Positions 1 through 8,296 of a stretch of DNA of 64,000 bases are shown here, piece after piece (within the stretch, counting starts at the first letter, position 1; every line of letters starts with the position of its first letter). The notes below the pieces were generated by a model. The model did not search any database, was not told where the DNA came from, and was given only the letters and a program-made list of their open reading frames with translations. A program made the translations under genes and the position numbers. The stretch comes from HRBIN23 sp046294495 (lineage in GTDB: Bacteria; Chloroflexota; Dehalococcoidia; Lucifugimonadales; HRBIN23): positions 1-64,000 of the forward strand of contig JBKBKV010000003.1 in the NCBI GenBank assembly GCA_046294495.1, written 5' to 3'.

Positions 1-104
1 GGTTACAACCCCAGGGGCGCTACCCCCAAAGCGCCACCCCCTCGCTCCGGGGACTTTACCACACAAACCAACCCTCCTCCCGTTCCCCGCTTCCTAAGGT
101 GCCC

Positions 105-130
105 AAAGGCCAGCCGTTCGGCTGGCCTTT
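105..130 (+). terminator. Hairpin terminator, probably for an upstream plus-strand gene
   Basis: An 11-bp perfect inverted repeat (AAAGGCCAGCC at 105-115, GGCTGGCCTTT at 120-130) encloses a GTTC loop. On the plus strand it is followed by CTCGTTT, a short T-containing tail, so it most resembles an intrinsic terminator for a gene left of the window. It also lies 24 bases past the tilS stop and could act on that minus-strand transcript, although no U-run follows on that side. Confidence 0.6.
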
Positions 131-154
131 CTCGTTTCCCACTCCACATTGAGG

Positions 155-1576
155 CTACCCTTTATCCCTCACCCTCGGCACCACCTCTAGGGCCAGCACC
201 TGCCTGGTCTCTGCCCTTACCTGTGCCCAGTGGGCGATACGCACCCCAACCACCCAGGCGATGCCTTTCTCCCCCTCCAGCAAAGCCACCCTGTCCCGCC
301 AACGGCGCGGGGTGTGGGCATCCACGAAGAAGTCTTGCAGACGCTTCGGCCCTGCCATCCCCAGGGGCCAAAAGCGGTCGCCTGGGCGTCGCGTCCGCAG
401 GCGCAGATGTGTTCCCACGGCTTCGGCGTCCAGATAGGCTTGCAGGGGACCGGCTTCCCTATAGGGCACGGGTGGTTCCATCAGACAGGCCACCACCTCC
501 CAACTGTCCAACACTGTGCGCCCGGGGACGCGCAAGGACGCCTCTCCTTCCACTGTGGGGAGGGGGCAAGGCACACCCGTGTGCACCAGCCATGCCTGCC
601 TGTAGCCGCACTCCAGGGTAACGCCTTTGGGGAGGGACAACCTGCGTCCCGCCGGCCCACGCAGAAGGTCTGCCATACCTTCCAGATGGGCCTGGGCAAG
701 CCCCTCAGGGGTGCCCGCCACCTCTTCCCATAGGGTGCGAAGTAGGTGGCGCTGAAGGGCCGGGTGAAGCCCCCTCCACCTCTCCATATCTATGGCGATG
801 CCGTAGGGCAAGGTGGAGGCCACCGCTCCACGCACCTGGACCACCTGAGCGTCCATATAGTCCACCACCTGGCCGGCTGCCACCCCCAGGCGCAGGAGGG
901 CTTCTTCCACCCTTGGATTTACAAGGCGCAGAAGGGGAAGCACTTGCCAGCGCACCCGATTGCGAGCGAAACGCAGGTCTCGGTTGCTTTCGTCTACACA
1001 GGGGGAAAGGCCCCACCGCCTACAGAAGCCTTCCGTTTCGGAGCGGGAGCAGGAGAGCAAGGGCCGGAACGCCAGAATCGTCCCTCGCTGGGTATGTAGA
1101 GGGGCTACCAGGCGCATGCCCCGCAGGCCGGCTATCCCTGTGCCCCGCACCAGATGGAGCAGGAGGGTCTCGGCCTGGTCGCTGGCGGTGTGCCCCAGGG
1201 CAATGGCATCCGCCCCCAGGGTCTGGGCACTATGGGCCAGAAGGGCGTAGCGCACCTCCCGAGCCGCCTGCTCCAGGCTCTGGCGATGCTCCCGCTGGTA
1301 AGCACGCACATCATCCGTCAGCACCTGGCAGGGGATACCCAGCCCTTGGGCCTGCTGGGCCACAAACTGCGTCTCCTGGGCGCTGGAGGGGCGCAAACGG
1401 TGGTCCACCGTGCCCACTGCCAGGCGCAGGGCATACCTCTCCTGCAGGGCGTGGAGGGCGTAAAGCAAGGCCAAGGAATCGGGTCCACCGGAGACACCCA
1501 CCAGCAGGGCCTTGCCCCCCATACGCGCCTCATCCAGGGCCTTGGCAACCTTTAGCACCAAAGGGTCAGAGTTCAT
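155..1576 (-). CDS. tilS: tRNA(Ile)-lysidine synthase TilS
   Basis: This ATP-dependent enzyme attaches lysine to C34 of the CAU-anticodon tRNA-Ile, changing decoding from AUG to AUA. The 473-residue product carries the PP-loop motif SGGPDS at residues 29-34, an N-type ATP pyrophosphatase domain, and the C-terminal TilS domain (RRPGDRFWPLG, then KRLQDFFVDAHTP). An upstream start at 1711 is possible, but those 45 extra residues lie antisense to nothing conserved and overlap the preceding gene. The ATG at 1576 places SGGPDS at the usual distance from the N-terminus and overlaps the phosphatase stop by 11 bases. It is the third gene of an overlapping operon with the CorC-like and phosphatase genes. 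Identity is secure. Confidence 0.95.
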   Translation of the reverse strand: MNSDPLVLKVAKALDEARMGGKALLVGVSGGPDSLALLYALHALQERYALRLAVGTVDHRLRPSSAQETQFVAQQAQGLGIPCQVLTDDVRAYQREHRQSLEQAAREVRYALLAHSAQTLGADAIALGHTASDQAETLLLHLVRGTGIAGLRGMRLVAPLHTQRGTILAFRPLLSCSRSETEGFCRRWGLSPCVDESNRDLRFARNRVRWQVLPLLRLVNPRVEEALLRLGVAAGQVVDYMDAQVVQVRGAVASTLPYGIAIDMERWRGLHPALQRHLLRTLWEEVAGTPEGLAQAHLEGMADLLRGPAGRRLSLPKGVTLECGYRQAWLVHTGVPCPLPTVEGEASLRVPGRTVLDSWEVVACLMEPPVPYREAGPLQAYLDAEAVGTHLRLRTRRPGDRFWPLGMAGPKRLQDFFVDAHTPRRWRDRVALLEGEKGIAWVVGVRIAHWAQVRAETRQVLALEVVPRVRDKG

Positions 1577-2186
1577 GGGGGGGAAGCACCACATCCCGCT
1601 GGTTGAAGGCCTCCAGCACCCATTGCACCTCGCGGCCGGTGGAGAGGGCCACCAATCCCCCGGGTTCCAGGCGGAAGCGGCGGAGGGTGGAGAGCGGGAG
1701 ACCCAGGGCACGGGTGAGGATGGTCAGAATGGTGAAGTTGTGGCTTACTGCGACTACACTCTCATGGGAGTGGCGTGCCAGGAGGGCCTCCAGGGCACTC
1801 CACGCCCGCTCCTGAACCTCAAGAAGGCTTTCCCCTCCCGGTGCTGTTGCTCTGCCGGGGTCTTCCCGCCACGCCGCCATAAAGGAGGGGTAGCGCTGGC
1901 GCAGTTCGGCGATGGTCAGGCCGTCTATCTCCCCCAGGTGCATTTCGGCCAGGGCTGGCATGGGAATTGGCTCCAGACCCAGGTGCTGGGCGAGAATATG
2001 CGCCGTCTCCACGGCGCGGGGGAGGGGGCTGGTGTAGAGGGCCGTGGGGGTGTAGCCCTTCAGGAGGCGGGCCAGGGCATGGGCTTGCATACGCCCCTGT
2101 GGGGTTAGCCCCTCGGTGCCCTGCCCCTGCACCCGCCCCTCCCGGTTGGATGGGGTCTCGCCGTGGCGCACTAGGAGTAAGCGCAT
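1566..2186 (-). CDS. Histidine phosphatase family protein (phosphoglycerate mutase-like)
   Basis: The 206-residue protein begins with the catalytic RHGET motif (His8 is the predicted phospho-acceptor) and has the family's usual downstream features, including TSPLPRAVETA and a second histidine in AVSHNF. It is probably a cytoplasmic phosphatase; candidates include alpha-ribazole phosphatase or a broad-specificity phosphatase, and the substrate cannot be read from sequence. Its ATG shares one base with the stop of the CorC-like gene (TAATG), implying translational coupling, and its 3' end overlaps tilS. The family call is firm, the substrate is open. Confidence 0.9.
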   Translation of the reverse strand: MRLLLVRHGETPSNREGRVQGQGTEGLTPQGRMQAHALARLLKGYTPTALYTSPLPRAVETAHILAQHLGLEPIPMPALAEMHLGEIDGLTIAELRQRYPSFMAAWREDPGRATAPGGESLLEVQERAWSALEALLARHSHESVVAVSHNFTILTILTRALGLPLSTLRRFRLEPGGLVALSTGREVQWVLEAFNQRDVVLPPHEL

Positions 2187-3472
2187 TAGGCCACCTCGGG
2201 ATGGGCAGCCACCGGGGAAACTCCACCCCTCCGCACCACATAGACGCGTATAACCCTTGCACCCTCCGTTCGCGCCACGACAAACTTGACCCCATCATAT
2301 TCTAGCGAGTCTCCCACTTTGGGCACCCGTCCCAGGGCAGTCATCATCCAGCCAGCAACGGTGTCGTAGTCTCCCATAGGGATGGCAAGCCCCAGGCGCT
2401 CGTTCACTTCCTCTATCCCTAGGGCGGCGTCCACCTCGTAGACATTGGGGCCAGCCGCCACGATGGCCTCTTCCTCCTCTTCTGCGACCCCTATAATAGC
2501 CCGCACGATTTGTCCCCAGGTTACCAGCCCCGCCACGCCCCCGAACTCGTCCACCACCAAGGCGAGGCGATTGTTACTATGGCGGAACTGCTGGAGGAGA
2601 GCACCGATTTGGGCCGTCTCCGGGATGAAGAGGGGGGAAGTAGCCAGGGCCGTTACATCGCTGGAGGGTTGCAGGGTGCCCTGGGCCACACCCTGCAGCA
2701 CCGCCCGAATCTCCACCACGCCAACAGGGTTATCTGGCGTCCCTTCGTAGACAGGGTAACGGGTGTGGGGCTCCTGCTGGTAAAGGGCTAGGAAGTCGGC
2801 CAGGGTTGTGCCCTTCTCTACCCATCGGATATCGGTGCGGGGGGTCATCACCTGGCGCACCTGCCGGTCGCATAGGCGGAAGATATTGGCGAACAGTTTT
2901 GCCTCCTCCTCTTCCACTATCCCCGCCTCCTTGCCTACCTGGATAACGGTGCGCACCTCCTCTTCAGTGATAGCCTGGCGTGTGCTCTTGCCTCCCAGGA
3001 GACGGACTATACCCTGCCCCAACTGGTGCAGAAGGGCCGCCAGAGGGTAGAGGATCCGCTCTGCCCACTCCACCATCCCCACTAGCCGGAGCGCATAACG
3101 CTCAGGGTTGCTTGAGGCCATGGTCTTGGGAACAAGGTCGCCCAGCACTGCCAGGAGCCCTGCTACGCTCACTGTGGCCACCACCACACCCCAGGTGTGG
3201 GAGCCGAACAGTATAATCAGGGCAGCCGTGCCCACAGCGGCGGCTGCCGTGTTCACCGTGTTGTTGCCCACCAGCACGGTAGCCAACAGACGGTCGGTGC
3301 GTTCCGCCAAGGAGAGGGCGTGTTGTGCTCTGGGGATGCCCTTCTCTACCAGCGTCCGCAGGCGCAGACGAGAGACGGCCAGGAACGCCGCCTCGGAGAA
3401 TGAGAAGAAGGCCGACAAGGCCAGACACAAGAGGAAAATAGCAAAGTAAAGCCCCGCTGCGCTGCTAATCAT
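2186..3472 (-). CDS. Hemolysin C/CorC-type membrane protein (CNNM + CBS + CorC_HlyC)
   Basis: This 428-residue integral membrane protein has the CNNM (DUF21) layout. An N-terminal hydrophobic segment (about residues 5-30, FSFSEAAF) is followed by further membrane helices to about 160, a paired CBS module (about 200-325, with PRTDIRW and LVVDEFGGVAGLVT) and a C-terminal CorC_HlyC domain (about 345-415, with GDYDTVAGWMM). Relatives act in magnesium or cobalt homeostasis or efflux; older haemolysin labels are not evidence of toxicity. The ATG at 3472 follows GAGGAAATTTCT. It is the promoter-proximal gene of the run that continues into the phosphatase and tilS. Confidence 0.92.
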   Translation of the reverse strand: MISSAAGLYFAIFLLCLALSAFFSFSEAAFLAVSRLRLRTLVEKGIPRAQHALSLAERTDRLLATVLVGNNTVNTAAAAVGTAALIILFGSHTWGVVVATVSVAGLLAVLGDLVPKTMASSNPERYALRLVGMVEWAERILYPLAALLHQLGQGIVRLLGGKSTRQAITEEEVRTVIQVGKEAGIVEEEEAKLFANIFRLCDRQVRQVMTPRTDIRWVEKGTTLADFLALYQQEPHTRYPVYEGTPDNPVGVVEIRAVLQGVAQGTLQPSSDVTALATSPLFIPETAQIGALLQQFRHSNNRLALVVDEFGGVAGLVTWGQIVRAIIGVAEEEEEAIVAAGPNVYEVDAALGIEEVNERLGLAIPMGDYDTVAGWMMTALGRVPKVGDSLEYDGVKFVVARTEGARVIRVYVVRRGGVSPVAAHPEVA

Positions 3473-3507
3473 AGAAATTTCCTCGGGGGGTGGCCTCCCC
3501 TAAGCCA

Positions 3508-3536
3508 ATGATAACATAACCTATAGTGGGCGTCAA
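3508..3536 (-). promoter_or_regulatory. Sigma70-type promoter for the CorC-like/phosphatase/tilS operon
   Basis: On the minus strand TTGACG (3531-3536) is separated by 17 bases from TATCAT (3508-3513). A start near 3501 gives a leader of about 29 bases before the ATG at 3472. Both boxes differ from consensus by one base. Confidence 0.65.
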
Positions 3537-3576
3537 AAGGTTATAGGTCTTTCAGGGCGTGTGAGAGAGTTGGTGG

Positions 3577-3592
3577 GCCACCCTCGGGTGGC
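3577..3592 (-). other. Stem-loop downstream of gcvPB
   Basis: GCCACCC (3577-3583) and GGGTGGC (3586-3592) form a tight 7-bp hairpin with a 2-base loop, flanked by partly complementary GGTG/CACC. It lies about 100 bases beyond the gcvPB stop. No U-run follows on the minus strand, so a terminator role is only possible. The rest of 3473-3695 holds the promoter above and nothing else I recognise. Confidence 0.3.
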
Positions 3593-3695
3593 ACCCATTG
3601 AGATACTTCGGGAGGGGCGCCAGTCCAGGGGCCTTAGGGTATTGTAAGTGCCCCCCAGTCCAGCATGGCAGTGTGGAAGACCCCTACCCCCTCTG

Positions 3696-5213
3696 CTAGG
3701 GCTGTCTCACCTGTTTCTGGGCCGGGTCGTTGGAAGGGGGAGGTGTCCAGCGCAGGTTTGGCTGGCGGGCGGCGCGTGCCTCGTCCAACCTGCCCACAGG
3801 GGTGAAGTGGGGGGCCGAGTGCAACACCTCCGGTGCCTCCTCTGCCTCCTTGGCTATCTGGCGCATCACCTCAATGAAATAGTCCAGCGTCTCCTTCCCT
3901 TCGGTCTCCGTCGGCTCTATCATCAGCGCCTCTTCCACAATAAGCGGGAAATACATGGTAGGGGGGTGGATGCCGAAGTCAAGCAGGCGCTTGGCGATGT
4001 CCAGGGCTTTGACCCCTTTGGCGCGCTGGCGACGGGCAGAGAAGACCACTTCGTGCATACATCTCCGGGGGTAGGGGAGGTAGTAGAGGTCTTGGAGACG
4101 GGCCAGGATGTAGTTGCCGGCTATGACAGCGTCCTCGCTGGCCTGGCGGAGGCCTGGCGCCCCTTGCGAGCGTATGTAGGCATAGGCCCGCACCAGCACT
4201 CCAAAGTTACCGTGGAAAGTCCCCAGGCGTCCAATGGACTGGGGAGGCCGGGCGAGGGTGAAGACCTCCCTGCCATCCACCTCTCCCCTGTGGACAACAG
4301 GGGTAGGCAGGAATGGGAGGAGACGCTCTCCCACGCAGACGGGGCCAGCGCCGGGGCCTCCCCCGCCGTGAGGGGTGCTGAAGGTCTTGTGCAAGTTCAA
4401 GTGGCACACATCAAACCCCAGATGGCCCACTTTGACTCGCCCCAGCAGGGCGTTCATGTTGGCACCGTCCCCGTAAACCAACCCACCCGCCTTATGCACA
4501 ATCTCACATACCTCCACGATATGGCGGTCAAACAGGCCCAGGGTGCTGGGAAGGGTAACCATAAACCCCGCCAGGTCCGGCCCGCACGCTTCTCGCAGGG
4601 CGGTCAGGTCGGTGTTTCCCTCTCTATCGGAAGGGATGGGGATAACTCGGAATCCGGCCATAGCCGCTGATGCGGGGTTGGTGCCGTGGGCGGAGTCGGG
4701 GATGAGCATCACCTTGCGATGCCCTTCGCCCCGGGCCATATGGTAGGCCCTTATCATCAGGACGCCCGCCAGTTCCCCGTGGGCACCCGCCAAGGGGGCG
4801 AGGGAGCACCCCGCCATTCCTGTAACCTCTGCCAAGTAGGTCTGCAGTCGCCAGAGGAGGCGGAGGGCACCCTGCACCGTCTCCTCCGGCTGGAGGGGGT
4901 GGAGGGTGGCGAACCCAGGGAGGGCAGAGGCTTCCTCGTTCACTTTTGGGTTGTATTTCATGGTGCAGGAGCCCAGGGGGTAGAAGTGGGTGTCTACCGA
5001 GAAGTTCATCTGAGAGAGGGTGGAGAAGTAGCGGACAACCTCCCCCTCGGACACCTCTGGCAGTGGGAGGTCATCCCGCAGAAGGTGGGAAGGGGGCGTC
5101 TCCTGGGGGGGGACATCTAGATCAGGCAGTGTGGCCCCAATGCGCCCCGCTACAGAGCGCTCCATAAGCAGGCGGCGGGCGTGGGCAATAAAGGCGTCAC
5201 GCGGTGTGGGCAC
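3696..5213 (-). CDS. gcvPB: Glycine dehydrogenase (decarboxylating) subunit 2
   Basis: This is the C-terminal half of the split P-protein of the glycine cleavage system, which decarboxylates glycine on PLP and passes the aminomethyl group to lipoyl-GcvH. The 505-residue length fits the family. The PLP lysine is K276 in NLHKTFSTPHGGGGPG, and the typical FYPLGSCTMKYNPK segment lies at 78-90. The start is a GTG at 5213 preceded by GGAGGAAGCCA. Bases 5214-5243 separate it from gcvPA, whose product forms the heterotetrameric P-protein with it. It is the last gene of the gcv operon. Confidence 0.97.
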   Translation of the reverse strand: MPTPRDAFIAHARRLLMERSVAGRIGATLPDLDVPPQETPPSHLLRDDLPLPEVSEGEVVRYFSTLSQMNFSVDTHFYPLGSCTMKYNPKVNEEASALPGFATLHPLQPEETVQGALRLLWRLQTYLAEVTGMAGCSLAPLAGAHGELAGVLMIRAYHMARGEGHRKVMLIPDSAHGTNPASAAMAGFRVIPIPSDREGNTDLTALREACGPDLAGFMVTLPSTLGLFDRHIVEVCEIVHKAGGLVYGDGANMNALLGRVKVGHLGFDVCHLNLHKTFSTPHGGGGPGAGPVCVGERLLPFLPTPVVHRGEVDGREVFTLARPPQSIGRLGTFHGNFGVLVRAYAYIRSQGAPGLRQASEDAVIAGNYILARLQDLYYLPYPRRCMHEVVFSARRQRAKGVKALDIAKRLLDFGIHPPTMYFPLIVEEALMIEPTETEGKETLDYFIEVMRQIAKEAEEAPEVLHSAPHFTPVGRLDEARAARQPNLRWTPPPSNDPAQKQVRQP

Positions 5214-5243
5214 TGGCTTCCTCCTACCGTTTAGGCATAATAC

Positions 5244-6593
5244 CTATATGGGCTGGCTATGGCGTGTGGGGGCCTGCTGGGCCACCTCCGCCAGGGCGTG
5301 AGCCAGGGCGTCTATCTCTTGGCGGGTGTTCATCTCCGTTACGCACACCAGCATCCCGTTGGGGATATGAGCACTTATGTCCAAACCCCCGATAATGCGC
5401 CGCCGCAAGAGCCTACGGTTGATCTCCCCAGGCGCCATAGGGCACTGAAGGACGAACTCCTGGAAGAAGACACCCTGCATGGGCAGATGGAAGCCTGGGA
5501 TGGCGGCGAGCAGGCGAGCGGCGTAGTGTGCCTTTTGCCATACCAGTTCCGCCACCTTCCGCAGGCCGCGCTTGCCCAAGGATGCCAGATATATGGCTAC
5601 CCATGTGGCGATAAGGGCTTCCGAGGTGCAGATGTTGCTGGTGGCTTTCTCTCGCCGAATGTGCTGTTCACGGGTCTGAAGGGTAAGGACATACCCCGTG
5701 CGCCCCTGGGCATCCACCGTCTTACCCACCACACGCCCAGGCATCTGGCGCAGGTAGCGCTCCCGGCAGGCAAAGAGGCCCACATAAGGCCCCCCGTAGG
5801 ATAGGGGAACGCCCAGCCCCTGGCACTCCCCGGTAACGATGTCCGCTCCGTAGTGGCCCGGGGGCTTGAAGAGGGCGCACGCCAGGGGGTCGGCACTGAC
5901 TACCAGAAGGGCACCCTGAGAGTGGGCGGCCTGGGCCAGGGCCTGCAGGTCCTCTATGTAGCCGAAGAAGTTGGGCCACTGAACAATAAGACAGGCTGTC
6001 TGACCGTCTACCCGTGGTGCAGAGGCGGTGGTGGTGGACAGGGTAAGGCCCTGGGGGAGGGTGTAGGTCTCCACTACCTCCCTGTAGCGGGGGTTCAGGG
6101 TGTTCAGTAGGGCGATATGGGTGCGCCCTGTTACCCGGCAGGCCATCAGGGCCGCCTCTGCCAGGGCAGAGGCCCCATCATACACGCCGGCGTTGGCCAC
6201 ATCCATCCCGGTGAGCAGGCAGACCATGCTCTGGAACTCGTAGGTGGCCTGGAGGGTGCCCTGGGAGACCTCGGGCTGGTAGGGGGTGTAGGAGGTGAGG
6301 AACTCCCCGCGGCTGGCCAGCGCCCGCACGACTGCTGGGATAAACCGCCGATAGGCCCCTGCCCCCAGGAAGCAGGCATAGGGACCAGGGGTGATGTTCT
6401 CGTTGGCCAGGGCCTCCAGTTCTCGGCGCAGGTCCATCTCCGCTAGGGGAGGGGGAAGGTTCAGAGGGGGGTTGCGGTAGGCGGGAGGGATGTCGGCGAA
6501 CAACTCTTCTGCCGAGGAGACGCCGATGGCCTGGAGCATCTCCTGGCGCTGTTCAGGGGTTAGGGGCAGGTAGGGGTGGGAAAAGGTGGTCAT
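5244..6593 (-). CDS. gcvPA: Glycine dehydrogenase (decarboxylating) subunit 1
   Basis: This is the N-terminal half of the split P-protein and partners GcvPB. The protein opens with HPYLPLTPEQRQEML, characteristic of the family, and keeps the internal FLGAGAYRRFIPA and YTPYQPEVSQGTLQ motifs. I place the start at the ATG at 6593, where GGAG sits 7 bases upstream, giving 449 residues. An in-frame ATG at 6611 would add six residues, has only AAGGGA upstream, and begins two bases from the gcvH stop. The gene lies between gcvH and gcvPB in one operon. Confidence 0.96.
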   Translation of the reverse strand: MTTFSHPYLPLTPEQRQEMLQAIGVSSAEELFADIPPAYRNPPLNLPPPLAEMDLRRELEALANENITPGPYACFLGAGAYRRFIPAVVRALASRGEFLTSYTPYQPEVSQGTLQATYEFQSMVCLLTGMDVANAGVYDGASALAEAALMACRVTGRTHIALLNTLNPRYREVVETYTLPQGLTLSTTTASAPRVDGQTACLIVQWPNFFGYIEDLQALAQAAHSQGALLVVSADPLACALFKPPGHYGADIVTGECQGLGVPLSYGGPYVGLFACRERYLRQMPGRVVGKTVDAQGRTGYVLTLQTREQHIRREKATSNICTSEALIATWVAIYLASLGKRGLRKVAELVWQKAHYAARLLAAIPGFHLPMQGVFFQEFVLQCPMAPGEINRRLLRRRIIGGLDISAHIPNGMLVCVTEMNTRQEIDALAHALAEVAQQAPTRHSQPI

Positions 6594-6614
6594 GGGCGCT
6601 CCTTCAGACATAGG

Positions 6615-7025
6615 CTATCCCTTGGCCGCCAAATAGGCCTCATACTCCTGGGCGGTCAACAGGGAGCCCAGCTCCTTCAGGTCGGCTGGGCGCAGTTTGA
6701 TGAGCCATCCCTTCCCGTAGGGGTCGGCGTTCACCACCTCTGGGTGTTCCACCGCCTCCCGGTTCACTTCCACCACCTCCCCACTCAAAGGGGAGAACAG
6801 GTCCGACACTGCCTTCACCGATTCCACCTCCCCCATCTTCCCCATCTGGGTAAGGTGTGTGCCCGGCTGGGGCACATTCAGAAAGACGACATCCCCTAAC
6901 TGGTCCTGGGCGAAGAAAGTGATGCCCACCACCGCTATCCCGTCCTCCTGAAGGCGCACCCATTCGTGCTCTCGGGTGTAGCGCAGGTCGGATGGGTAGT
7001 AGGGCTTGCGCTCCGCAGGGGTCAT
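6615..7025 (-). CDS. gcvH: Glycine cleavage system H protein
   Basis: The lipoyl carrier shuttles the aminomethyl intermediate from the P-protein to the T-protein and is reoxidised by lipoamide dehydrogenase. The 136-residue sequence contains the lipoylation site ESVKAVSDL with Lys71 as the modified residue, the THEW-type N-terminal segment (TREHEWV), and the NADPYGKGWL region. The ATG at 7025 has AAGGAGG six bases upstream. It lies 11 bases after gcvT. No lipoamide dehydrogenase (L-protein) or lipoyl ligase is in the window. Confidence 0.97.
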   Translation of the reverse strand: MTPAERKPYYPSDLRYTREHEWVRLQEDGIAVVGITFFAQDQLGDVVFLNVPQPGTHLTQMGKMGEVESVKAVSDLFSPLSGEVVEVNREAVEHPEVVNADPYGKGWLIKLRPADLKELGSLLTAQEYEAYLAAKG

Positions 7026-7036
7026 CGCCAGCCTCC

Positions 7037-8155
7037 TTAGCGACTCTGTGAGGGGCGCCGGGCGTAGAAGGGGAGGGTTACAACCTCTCCACGCACCCGC
7101 CGCCCTCGTATATCCACTTCTATGGTGGTGCCCGGCTGGGCACAGGGTGTGGCCACATAGCCCATGCCGATGTCTCTCCCCAGAGTGGGGGAGAACCCTC
7201 CGCTGGTTACAGCGCCCACAACCTTTCCATCACACAGTATAGGGTAGCCGTGGCGGGGGATGCCCCGTTCCCGCAGGATAAACCCCACCAGCCGGCGCTG
7301 GATACCCAGTCCCTGCTGGGCCAAAAGGGCCTCCCGTCCTATAAATCCTTCCCGCTTCAGGTCCACGAAACGCTCCAGGCCTGCTTCCAGGGGAGTGGTG
7401 GCTGGGTCTATGTCTGTGCCGTGGAGCATCAGCCCCGCCTCTAGGCGCAGAATATCCCTTGCCCCCAGGCCGCAGGGCTGTGCCCCTAGCGCCACCAGCC
7501 CCCTCCACAGGGCCACCCCCCCCTGGGCGGGAAGGATAAACTCCACCCCGTCCTCCCCGGTGTAGCCAGTGCGCCCGATGAGTGCGGGGTAGGTCTGCCC
7601 ACCCACCGAAAGGTGGCCTTCCCATACGCCAAAGGGGCGCAGGCCCTCCACCGGGGCCAGGGAGGCCGCTTTCCAGAAGGCCAGGGGGCCTTGAAAAGCC
7701 ACCATAGCCGTTTGCAGGGTAGTGTCTGTTACAGACATAGGGGGAAAACCCGCCACCCACCGCTGTATCCACTCCACCACGGCCAGGCGGTTGGCGGCAT
7801 TGCACACCAGCAGGTAGCGGTCATCCCCCGTGCGGTAAAGAACGGTGTCATCAATAATACCCCCCTGCTGGTTTAGCAGGAAGCCGTAGCGTGCGCGCCC
7901 GGGGCGCATGTCCAAAGCGTCTTGGGTGAGCAGGCGTGCGAGGAGGGGGCCTGCCCCAGGCCCCTCCAGGCGGATGCGCCCCATGTGGGAGACATCAAAG
8001 ATACCACAAGCGGTGCGCACTGCCTCCACCTCGGCCAGGATGCCCCTATATTGCAGGGGCATCTCCCAACCGGCGAAGGGGACCATCCTGGCCCCCAGGG
8101 CCAGATGCTCTCTATACAGGCAGGTGTGCAGAAGGGAAGGTGGGGCCTCACTCAC
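7037..8155 (-). CDS. gcvT: Aminomethyltransferase (glycine cleavage T protein)
   Basis: GcvT releases ammonia from aminomethyl-GcvH and forms 5,10-methylene-tetrahydrofolate. The 372-residue protein has the family signatures MVPFAGWEMPLQY, FDVSHMGRIRLEGP (folate-binding region) and GYTGEDGVEF, plus the C-terminal barrel (GYVATPCAQPGTTIEVDIRGR). The start is a GTG at 8155 with CAGGAG upstream. It is the first gene of gcvT-gcvH-gcvPA-gcvPB, expressed from a good promoter just upstream. The leader is too short to hold a glycine riboswitch. Confidence 0.97.
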   Translation of the reverse strand: MSEAPPSLLHTCLYREHLALGARMVPFAGWEMPLQYRGILAEVEAVRTACGIFDVSHMGRIRLEGPGAGPLLARLLTQDALDMRPGRARYGFLLNQQGGIIDDTVLYRTGDDRYLLVCNAANRLAVVEWIQRWVAGFPPMSVTDTTLQTAMVAFQGPLAFWKAASLAPVEGLRPFGVWEGHLSVGGQTYPALIGRTGYTGEDGVEFILPAQGGVALWRGLVALGAQPCGLGARDILRLEAGLMLHGTDIDPATTPLEAGLERFVDLKREGFIGREALLAQQGLGIQRRLVGFILRERGIPRHGYPILCDGKVVGAVTSGGFSPTLGRDIGMGYVATPCAQPGTTIEVDIRGRRVRGEVVTLPFYARRPSQSR

Positions 8156-8183
8156 GAGCGCGCTCCTGACGGCAATTTAGTGT

Positions 8184-8212
8184 AGCGTAACCCTGGTGTA
8201 GGGGGGTGTCAA
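8184..8212 (-). promoter_or_regulatory. Promoter of the gcvT operon
   Basis: On the minus strand a perfect TTGACA (8207-8212) is followed after 17 bases by TACGCT (8184-8189), with a second possible -10, TACACT, just downstream. Transcription would start about 20 bases before the gcvT GTG. Confidence 0.7.
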
Positions 8213-8272
8213 GGCACGGAGACTTGTCCAAGTATCCTCGCCTGCGCTTTTGGGCACATCCTTCCATCCCTA

Positions 8273-8295
8273 CCCCCTCCCTCGTCTGGAGGGGG
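8273..8295 (-). terminator. Stem-loop at the end of the flavoprotein operon
   Basis: CCCCCTCC (8273-8280) pairs with GGAGGGGG (8288-8295) around a 7-base loop immediately after the flavoprotein stop at 8297. The stem is strong but no clear U-run follows on the minus strand, so termination is likely only by position. Confidence 0.4.
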
Positions 8296-8296
8296 T

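Noticed and set aside
913..1815. 300-residue plus-strand open frame over tilS and the phosphatase
   Set aside because: Low-complexity Pro/Ala/Arg-rich sequence antisense to two well-identified genes; no Shine-Dalgarno or domain.
8156..8183. Glycine riboswitch upstream of gcvT
   Set aside because: The predicted transcript begins about 20 bases before the start codon, too short for the tandem aptamer.
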